The notes below the pieces were generated by a model. That model was given only the letters and a program-made list of their open reading frames with translations, searched no databases and was not told where the DNA came from. From Plicaturopsis crispa FD-325 SS-3 (lineage: Eukaryota > Basidiomycota > Agaricomycetes > Amylocorticiales > Amylocorticiaceae), in assembly GCA_000827205.1 (NCBI GenBank), contig KN832562.1, positions 497,742-522,589 on the forward strand: a stretch of 24,848 bases of DNA. Reading direction: 5' to 3'. The translations under genes and the position numbers were made by a program. Shown here one piece after another: positions 18,675 to 24,848 of the stretch (its first letter is position 1; the number at the start of each line of letters is the position of its first letter).

Positions 18675-20913
18675 TGACGACCTCGAGAGGTCTGACCAGA
18701 AGTCGAGCATCGTTGCCCCAGCTTGAACCTAAGGCCTTCATCTTCGTCATGATATCCGCACTGGCAGTCGATTTCATTCAGAAAATCGATGTTGTCTCGC
18801 TAGCGGTCATAATCCCCACTGTGGTTGTTTGCGCCCACGTTATTCCCTATTTTGTGGACCCACACGGCTTTCGCTCGATCCCAGGGCCTTTTCTTGCCAA
18901 GTTCTCCGATTTGTGGCTCGGCTGGGTGAGTGCCCATGGGCACCGTTCCGAAATCGTCCACGAGCTGCATCGAAAATACGGTACGCCACAGTCGTCAAAA
19001 AATTCAACGTGCCATGTACGTGGCCTCATATCCGAATACTGACGCCAACATTCCTTAGGAAAATTTGTTCGCATTGCACCGAATCACGTCTCTGTCGCGG
19101 ACCCAGACGCTCTGCAGACTGTATACGCACACGGTAAGGGTACTTTGAAACCCGATTTCTACGACGCGTTCGTCAGCGAGTCGTTGGGGAAAGGCCTGTT
19201 TAACACTCGGGACCGTGTCGAACACACGCGAAAGCGCAAGATTGTTTCCCATGTCTTCTCACTCAAAAATGTACTCGAATTTGAACCGAACGTCCGGTAT
19301 GTGAGACCAGTAAAATCGACATGTGTGCATCCGGTCTGACGAAAGAGACATTGCTATATAGGACCTACGTCGGACAGCTCATTCAGCAATGGGACCGTTT
19401 ATTTGACCGTGCCGTCAAAGGTCTGTCTGGTCCAGAAGGCGAGGGTGGGTGGACTGGAAGAAACGGACGGCTGTGGCTGGACTGCCTACCATGTCAGTAA
19501 AGCGTGACACTGATATGCTTCTCTGCTGATAGTCTTCTCGCGGTCTAGGGTACAATTGTGAGTCTCATTGCCATTGCTCTACTTGAATAGTAGCTAACAA
19601 AAGCGTAGACCTTGCGTTCGATATAATCGGTGAGTGGGCCATCCTTTTCATCGTCGAAAGCGGCCTAATGCCGCGCGTCCAGGCGATCTTGCGTTTGGCA
19701 GTCCATTCGGAATGATCATGGCAGCTAAGGACTCCGCGCCGGTTGCCACTTCGCACAAAGAAACGATGAATTCATATGGGATTGAATCGGCAGCATGCCA
19801 GGTTACCGAGATCCCAGCGGTTCAAATTCTCAATGACCGTGGTGAATACTCGATGTCCTTAGGCGGTTAGTTATCTCCTGCTGCTGGAACTCGTATGATA
19901 TAATGACTTCGCCGTGTGTCATGTCTAGTCCTCCCCCCTTGGTGGCGTCCCTTTGCTCAAAAGCTTCCGTGGTTTAGTGTTGGCAAGCAAGCTGTTCACA
20001 ACCTGGCTGGTTTAGCTGTTGCAGCCGTCGCAAAGCGCCTCACCACTCCGACTGACAGAGTAGACCTGCTGAGCAAGTTACAGGAAGGGAAGGACGACGC
20101 CGGACAGCCAATGGGTCGACGGGAACTGACGGCGGAAGCGCTGACGCAGCTCATTGCCGGAAGTGACACCACCAGCAAGTACGCAATGCACGTTCGCCGC
20201 AGAATTATTAGCATGCCACACTTACACACCGATTTGTAGCTCATCTTGTGCGATCACCTACTACCTGGCACTAAACCGGCATGCTCAGGAGAAACTCCAG
20301 AAAGAATTGGACGACGCACTCGGCGCAGATGACGACCCGGTCGTAACCTACGAACAAGTGAAAAGACTGTCCTACCTTGATGCCTGCATCAATGAAACGC
20401 TACGCATCCACTCTACCTCAGCTATTGGCCTCCCTCGCGCTGCCCCCGAAGAGGGTATACTCGTCCTTGACAAAACTTTCCCGGAAGGCGCGATTTTCAG
20501 TGTTCCAAGCTACACCATACACAGAGATACAGGTGTCTGGGGGGACGATGTCGATCAGTTCAGGCCTGAACGCTGGTTTGAAAGGGACGGCGCCGCGATC
20601 CAGAAGGCATTCAACCCATTCTCATATGGCCCAAGGTATGTCCCGCAATTTTGAACGGTTCGATTGGCCTTGACGACCATTACAGGGCATGCGTTGGCCG
20701 CAACTTGGCCGTAATGGAGCTGCAGGTAATAATCGCGTCGATTCTACGCCGCTTTGATTTTGTCCTTGAAGCTCCTGATAAGCCGGTATGTCTCTATATC
20801 TCTTTGGTCAGTGCTTCAGGGAACTCACATCTTTCATGTAGTTCGATACACGGGAGGGCTTCTTGAGGAAACCGCTCGATTGCAAAGTTGGCATCAAACG
20901 TCGAAACGTTTGA
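18674..20913 (+). CDS. cytochrome P450, CYP53-like (benzoate 4-hydroxylase type), 568 aa
   Basis: Membrane-anchored haem monooxygenase; CYP53 members hydroxylate benzoate-type aromatics, an assignment made by recalled similarity. Exons: 18674-18980, 19059-19296, 19362-19492, 19549-19557, 19609-19629, 19683-19865, 19929-20178, 20240-20635, 20686-20785, 20842-20913 (1707 nt). A hydrophobic anchor (DVVSLAVIIPTVVVCAHVIP) precedes DPHGFRSIPGPFLAKFSD. The I-helix oxygen motif AGSDTTS is at residues 373-379, the ExxR motif is ETLR, FRPERW follows, and the haem loop is FSYGPRACVG with Cys514. The tail is FDTREGFLRKPLDC. Exons 4 and 5 are 9 and 21 nt and are needed to read WYNYLAFDIIGDLAFGSPFG. The start is uncertain: an in-frame ATG at 18749 gives a 543-aa protein. 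Confidence 0.92.
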
Positions 20914-21224
20914 CGTGTATCCTTCTCGAGTCTTTCCTTTGAAGTTTGACCCAGAATAACTCGAATTTTCATCCATGTATGCAAGTTTCTATCAATTGAA
21001 TAGCATACAAGTCATGCACAAACGTCCTATCTTTGTATCCAAAATACCAGCTGTGTACAACGCACGTGTAAGAACTGTAGTGCGAGACTACTAGAAGAAC
21101 AACCTCGACGATAATGTCGCAATGTGTAGCAGAAATAAAAGGGGTAGCAGTCAACGGGGTAAGAAAGTGATGCAGTGAAAATACAATGTTCTCAATCGAG
21201 ATGTTCATATCATGAACGAATGTC
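20914..21224. other. convergent intergenic region
   Basis: Gap between the P450 stop and the stop of the minus-strand membrane protein. Nothing recognisable is seen. Confidence 0.5.
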
Positions 21225-22263
21225 CTACACCGACGTGTGCCGGGGAGCCGTAATCAGAGGAGCGTCACTGGCGACGCTACCTCGTACTAAGGAAGGCGCT
21301 GTAGGATAGACAGGCTGTGATCGGACTGAAGGTACGACGACAAAGCTTCCGCGATTTAAATCTCGGGCTAGCCTCTGAGCGCGGGATATCCACGTTGCCC
21401 TTGAGCTCGACTGATTTCGCAATATGGAATCGGTACTGGTGAATACAGTGTCTGTTGCAAATTGCAGAACTTAGCTGCTTATAGCTCGGGATAATCTTAT
21501 CACTCACGTCGATTGCTCCAGTTTTCTGAACAAGCAGGTTCAATATGCTGGCGCTCCTTGCGAGCCCGCCATCGCCGCCGCACTAGGAAACATACGAGAA
21601 GGACGAGGATGACAAAAACCATAGAGCCAAGAACCGCAGCTACGATGACGATGGTTCGCCGCACGTCACTGACTCCCGATGCTGTGTTTGACCCAGCGTT
21701 AGAGCCTTTCGTGGGACTAGGCAAGTTGGACGACTTCGATTGCCCAGCTGAATCTTGAGCGGTCTTCGAGGTCGGAAACACGAAGAGATAGTCCAGAGTG
21801 AATGGACTGGGCGCAGCAGTAATGTTGACGGTTATCGTGTGCTCATCGTCGTCCGACAACTGCTGTGACGCAAATAACGGCTGGCTGAGGATGTCCTGTT
21901 TGGCCGCGGGCATTGGGCTCTGCATAGGAGAGTCGTTATCCATGGTGAAGGTGGCTATTGGCGGTCCGACTGTGTCATTGTTTGCGGGAACTGTGCCGAA
22001 AACAACGATGGCGCTGCCTTGGATATAGAGAAATCCGTGTAGTCAGCAATGAATGGGCCCTGGAAGGCAAGAAAAAACAAGTCACCATTGAAGGTATATG
22101 ACACCGTAGATCCCGGAGTCGTCGTACTGTGCGATGTGCCCTGCTTGTTGCTGGTAAGAAGCCAAGAGCCCGTATAGACGAGTCTGGCGTCATTGTCCGC
22201 AACACAGAGGGCACAGTGCCCAGCAAGAACATTCCCGCTGCCGCTCCCATTACTGTTTGACAT
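21225..22263 (-). CDS. single-pass membrane protein with extracellular beta-type domain; 5' end unresolved
   Basis: Minus-strand exons: 22263 (or further upstream)-22086, 22017-21508, 21451-21225, stop TAG. From the in-frame ATG at 22263 the order is a Ser/Asn/Gly-rich stretch, DNDARLVYTGSWLLTSNKQG, GSTVSYTFNG joined to SAIVVFGTVPANNDT, PPIATFTMDNDSP, TLDYLFVFP, and a Ser/Thr-rich stalk. One membrane helix follows (TIVIVAAVLGSMVFVILVLL) with basic RRRWRARKERQ, then a roughly 100-residue cytoplasmic tail. I recall this layout as a common, uncharacterised Agaricomycete family. The expected signal peptide is missing. The open frame runs upstream to about 22386 through a Ser/Asn repeat encoded by GAGTTC/GAGCTC units, so the true start or an upstream exon is unresolved. 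Confidence 0.65.
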
Positions 22264-22383
22264 GGAGTTCGAGTTCGAGTTCGAGCTGGAGCTCGAGCCA
22301 TTCCCTCCTTTTCCGGAATTGCTGTCTCGCCGGTTTCTTTGATAAAGCTCTGAATGCGCGAGGTGGATCAAGCTTATTGACTC

Positions 22384-22749
22384 CTAGTAATGGAGAACGA
22401 AACTGACCAGAGCCGTACTTTGACATGATGTTATGATGAAATCCTTGTGATGGGATTTGAAAAAGGAAGCGAGGCGCTCAGCGCTCAACCTGTAGATACG
22501 GTGGACACCGGTAAGACCGACCACGCCATCTGATAGACAGTAGATTACGCACGCTAAAAGAAATAAAAATCTCGATATTCCAGCGAACCTGTCGAGTGGG
22601 GCGAACAGCGACGGCTGAGAGTCGACGTATGTCGCTACCATAAGTACTTACCTGACATGCATCCATGCCGAAGCTGTGGGTTCGGGCACAGTGTATTCGA
22701 TGAGACTCGGTCCTAAAAGTAGAGAAGCCCTCCCGAAGTAATCCCGCAT
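22384..22749 (-). CDS. possible small three-exon ORF, 79 aa, unknown
   Basis: Minus-strand exons 22749-22652, 22588-22553 and 22489-22384 join in frame through two 63-nt GT-AG introns (donors GTAAGT and GTGCGT). The product starts MRDYFGRASLLLGPSLIEY and has a hydrophobic stretch (ISRFLFLLA). It lies just upstream of the minus-strand membrane protein and might instead be its missing 5' exons, though I found no in-frame join. Chance is possible. Confidence 0.25.
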
Positions 22750-23356
22750 TGTGGGGTCAGTATGGGGGTGTCGACAGTCGTGAGCAACCATGCGCTAAAT
22801 TGCCTTCACTACTCACTGCAAGCAACGGAATACCATTAGCGGGACAAGTTATAAAGAAATGTCAAAGTCAAAATCTTACTGCATGCTGAAGGACGGCCTG
22901 CCTCGACCAAATATGCACGCGGTGGCAACCTCGACCTTGTGTGCCATATCGTATGCGTAGCGTTCGTGGGCAATAATAATCCCGGTCCTGGAGAATGAAG
23001 ATTCGCCACAATCCCCCGGTTCTGAACTGCAGTTGCAAGTAAAGGGTGAGAGAGCCACAAGCCCTCGGGCTTTCTCGGTGGGCCGTTTGAATGAGAACCG
23101 TGAGTACCATCATCTAGCAACCATGGTCACAGTCAATCCAGCCACGGCTTGGGAAAGCAAAGCGTGGGACTGTCGTTACTCATACGGACCTTCGTGGTGC
23201 TAGGCACCATGCAGAAAGTTCCTGACAGCCGTCCGTATCCATATGCCCTCGGTCGCAAAGAATCGAATGTCTAAAATAGGTTCGCTTTACATAGCATGCC
23301 ATGCATGAACAGATAATTATCCACGAAGCGCGTACGCTCACCCAGATATTGCTATG
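22750..23356. other. unassigned region with one coding-looking minus-strand frame
   Basis: Minus strand 23058-22876 reads MALSPFTCNCSSEPGDCG, later FGRGRPSFSMQ, next to a possible GTAAGA donor. Downstream frames hit stops quickly. No family is recognised. It may be part of a decayed gene. Confidence 0.25.
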
Positions 23357-23911
23357 CTAAGCGCTACTAGAAAGCTCTCTGAGTGCTGCAAACTCCCCTT
23401 TTCCGGTAGCCTTGCAAAGGGCGTGGAATTGCGACGATGAATCCTTGATAAGTGTTCCGGGACTAGGCCAGTGTTTAACGACTAAGTAGCAACGTGAAGT
23501 AGGACGCATACCTATCAAACTCCACAATACGGCCTTGATCAAGAAGCATAACCTGTAAAGAAATTAATACACTGTAAGATAACGATTGAAATGTGCCACC
23601 TACCCTATCGTAGTTGATGACCGTGCGTAGACGGTGAGCAATGGTCAAGATCGTGCTTTCAGCGAATTCCCTGGGTCCCGAGGATTAGATTTTCCACGTT
23701 CGGTCAGAACAAGAAATAAACGTACTCTCGAATTGTCCTGCTGATGAGTTCGTCTGTAGCGTAATCAACGCTAAACGTTGTTGTCATTAGCAAGGGGGCC
23801 ATCCATCTACCGAAGGTTCTGGGCGTACCTGGCCGTAGCCTACATAAACAGATGTCAGGTTTTGTCGTTGCGAGTAAATGTCGAGACCCGTACCTCATCC
23901 ATTACTAGAAC
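23357..23911 (-). pseudogene. 3' end of an ABC transporter (ABCC/MRP-like second NBD); rest of gene not seen
   Basis: Minus-strand exons 23911-23894, 23839-23829, 23770-23726, 23670-23604, 23552-23512 and 23462-23357 join in frame, with intact GT-AG introns and a TAG stop. They encode VLVMDEATASVDYATD (Walker B plus D-loop), TILTIAHRLRT (H-loop histidine), VMLLDQGRIVEFDSP and a short tail. This is the end of the second nucleotide-binding domain of a full-length exporter. Walker A and the LSxGQ signature should lie further upstream, but a copia LTR begins only 89 bp away at 24000. The visible part has no stop or frameshift, so any disruption is recent, or the gene resumes beyond the element. 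Whether it is dead or merely interrupted cannot be decided from this window. Confidence 0.7.
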
Positions 23912-24070
23912 CTTTGTGTAGGATTAACCCAGAGACACTGATGCACGGAAAGCCTGAGGACCCAGATATCACAGAGAACGAGTGAACATCATAGTAGAGT
24001 GTCAAAACTGGACGGTGATAGGAGAGCCCGCGCGCATCCTTCACCAAGTGGAGAAACGTTTTCCTGCAGG

Positions 24071-24083
24071 GGGAATTGAACCC
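24071..24083 (-). promoter_or_regulatory. tRNA T-arm / Pol III B-box-like motif in LTR U3
   Basis: Identical 13 bases to 1176-1188 in the solo LTR, in the same relative place. Confidence 0.5.
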
Positions 24084-24097
24084 ACGGACTTTCAGCC

Positions 24098-24115
24098 ACA
24101 AGTCATGTGACTTGT
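24098..24115. repeat. U3 hairpin 1 of the right LTR
   Basis: Eight-bp perfect arms ACAAGTCA/TGACTTGT with a 2-nt loop. Same position as 1204-1227 but unrelated sequence. Confidence 0.65.
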
Positions 24116-24118
24116 AAC

Positions 24119-24166
24119 GACGATGTTGGCACCGAGCTCCCCGGCCCACTCGGTAGCGACATCGTC
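24119..24166. repeat. U3 hairpin 2 of the right LTR
   Basis: Arms of 18 bp (24119-24136 and 24149-24166) with 3 mismatches and a 12-nt loop. Positional counterpart of 1256-1291. Confidence 0.7.
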
Positions 24167-24290
24167 ATAGTTTGCCGTCCCATTCAGGGGCTTATGGACT
24201 TTCTTCCCACGCTTTTTTCTGCACATGTCTGGACGCCTTTCCTTTTCTCTTTTCCTCAGTCGATTCCACTATTCTTACAGTGCGGCTGAG

Positions 24291-24344
24291 GTATGTTGTG
24301 TTACACCCTACTCTACCTTACTTTGATACTCACACATGTACTAG
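24291..24344 (+). other. intron-like segment inside the right 5' LTR
   Basis: It is 54 nt long, starts GTATGT, has CTCAC at 24329-24333 as branch site, and ends CTAG. It lies between block A (24258-24290) and block B (24345-24368). The downstream copy at 24382-24438 joins A to B without it. Confidence 0.75.
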
Positions 24345-24381
24345 ACGCGACCCGCTTCGCACTTATAGGTACATATAATCA

Positions 24382-24438
24382 AGTCGATTCCACTATTCTT
24401 ACAGTGCGGCTGAGACGCGACCCGCTTCGCACTTATAG
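24382..24438 (+). repeat. spliced-looking second copy of LTR blocks A and B
   Basis: 24382-24414 equals 24258-24290 (33/33) and 24415-24438 equals 24345-24368 (24/24). A 13-nt spacer (24369-24381) separates the arrays. Confidence 0.9.
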
Positions 24439-24447
24439 TTTCTGACA

Positions 24448-24460
24448 GGTTATGAGCCCC
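24448..24460 (+). other. primer-binding site for an initiator-tRNA-Met half molecule
   Basis: GGTTATGAGCCCC directly after the LTR, complementary to the anticodon arm of initiator tRNA-Met and identical to the site at 449-461. Confidence 0.82.
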
Positions 24461-24551
24461 GGGGACGCTTAGGGACCCTCGTACACCACAGACTATCCTC
24501 AGTCACTCGACTCACCACCGCGCGTTCGTAGCCTGACCCGCTCAGCGTGCA

Positions 24552-24848
24552 ATGTCCACCTCGGACTCAACTACGTGTCCGGTCCTCCAAGGACCGGAGA
24601 ACTTCCAGATATGGCGACTCCGCATCACCGCAAAGCTGCGGGTGGAGAAGGTCTACGGTGTCGTCAGCGGCGCCGAACTAGCACCCTCTTCAGCCGCACC
24701 TCCACCTGCTGCAGCCGCACCTCCACCTGCCGCTGCGGCACCTCCACCTGCTGCTGCCACTTCCGTCTCCACTCCCGGAATGCCTCATGGCGACACCGAC
24801 TCCAGCATCTCCGCCAAGCTGTCGGCCGCCACCGACTCCTGGGAGATC
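24552..24848 (+). CDS. copia-type gag polyprotein, N-terminal part (partial)
   Basis: Ninety-nine codons are open to the window edge. The start MSTSDSTTCPVLQGPENFQI continues WRLRITAKLRVEKVYGVVSG. This is the L-x-G-x-x-N-F-x-x-W-x-x-x-I/M signature of copia-class Gag. An Ala/Pro spacer of three tandem heptads follows (residues about 47-68), then a second ordered part ISAKLSAATDSWEI. The start lies about 90 nt after the primer site. No breaks are seen. Confidence 0.82.
   Translation, partial: MSTSDSTTCPVLQGPENFQIWRLRITAKLRVEKVYGVVSGAELAPSSAAPPPAAAAPPPAAAAPPPAAATSVSTPGMPHGDTDSSISAKLSAATDSWEI
24691..24753 (+). repeat. 21-bp tandem repeat, three units, inside gag
   Basis: Units at 24691-24711, 24712-24732 and 24733-24753 encode AAPPPAA-like heptads. 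The period is a multiple of three, so unit number can change without breaking the frame. Confidence 0.8.

Larger units (their letters stand above)
24000..24447 (+). repeat. 5' LTR (448 bp) of the right copia element
   Basis: It starts TGTCAAAACTGG and ends TTTCTGACA, so the termini form TGTCA/TGACA. The end is fixed by the abutting primer site. The start is set by alignment to the solo LTR, whose limits are fixed by a target duplication. Internal order: GCCCGCGCGCATCCTT block, B-box-like motif (24071-24083), hairpin 1 (24098-24115), hairpin 2 (24119-24166), CT-rich tract ending TTTTCCTCAG, A (24258-24290), intron-like segment, B (24345-24368), spacer, A and B again (24382-24438). Confidence 0.85.
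24000..24848 (+). mobile_element. Ty1/copia LTR retrotransposon with intron-bearing LTR, 5' part only
   Basis: 5' LTR (24000-24447), primer-binding site (24448-24460), leader, then a gag ORF from 24552 open to the window edge. Enzyme domains and the 3' LTR are outside. The LTR matches the solo LTR at 1108-1545 in layout. The 5 bases before it (23995-23999, TAGAG) should recur after the 3' LTR. Confidence 0.87.

Noticed and set aside
19136-19141. GTAAGG as an intron donor in P450 exon 2
   Set aside because: Reading through gives YAHGKGTLKPDFYDAFVSES, which fits the family, and no intron is needed.
8594-20913. A functional gene cluster of haem synthesis, AA9, protease and P450
   Set aside because: The genes lie on mixed strands with unrelated roles, a splicing factor sits among them, and there is no shared regulatory motif that I can see.
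24054-24170. tRNA gene on the minus strand
   Set aside because: Only a T-arm-like B box is convincing. The anticodon-like hairpin has the wrong loop size, there is no matching acceptor stem, and the solo LTR copy has different arms.
23853-24447. Right LTR start at TGTCAGG (23853)
   Set aside because: It falls inside the ABC transporter intron and exon chain, which reads in frame through this point. The start at 24000 aligns with the solo LTR.
24691-24753. CRISPR-like or satellite array
   Set aside because: It is a three-unit in-frame coding repeat without spacers, inside a retrotransposon gag.

Overview
The window looks like basidiomycete (Agaricomycete, probably wood-decay) nuclear DNA. 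Genes are packed on both strands, and introns are mostly 50-65 nt with GT-AG ends and CTNAY branch sites. The gene content includes an AA9 lytic polysaccharide monooxygenase and a CYP53-like P450. Everything was read by eye. Exon models were joined by reading-frame continuity plus recall of family consensus, with no database search.

Layout. 1-610: 5' end of a Ty1/copia retrotransposon running leftward (gag start, tRNA-half primer site, 149-bp LTR). 1103-1550: a solo LTR of a second copia family, flanked by a perfect 5-bp target duplication. 2436-5594 (+): OPT transporter with 18 exons, one only 5 nt. 5701-7293: non-autonomous Mutator-like element with about 248-bp inverted repeats and a perfect 9-bp duplication. 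7544-8412 (+): small single-pass membrane protein. 8594-10219 (-): protoporphyrinogen oxidase (haem synthesis). 10533-11917 (-): AA9 LPMO (cellulose oxidation). 12749-14485 (-): PWI/RS-domain splicing coactivator (SRRM1-like). 15116-17947 (+): S41-type serine protease, predicted secreted. 18674-20913 (+): CYP53-like P450. 21225-22263 (-): membrane protein with a Ser/Asn-rich N-terminus. 23357-23911 (-): last exons of an ABC transporter NBD. 24000-24848 (+): 5' LTR, primer site and gag start of a second copia element, same family as the solo LTR.

The middle genes are ordinary housekeeping and secretome genes. I see no biosynthetic cluster; neighbours look functionally unrelated.

The most unusual signal is in the LTRs of the second copia family. 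Each LTR contains a short exon-like block A, a 54-55 nt segment with all marks of a basidiomycete intron (GTATGT, branch site, TAG), and a block B. A 13-14 nt spacer follows, and then A and B again, joined exactly as if the intron had been spliced out. In both LTRs of this family seen here, the two copies of A and of B are identical within the LTR but clearly different between the LTRs. This suggests that the spliced copy is regenerated from RNA at each retrotransposition cycle. The same LTRs keep two upstream hairpins whose sequences differ but whose positions, and the 12-nt loop of the second, are kept.
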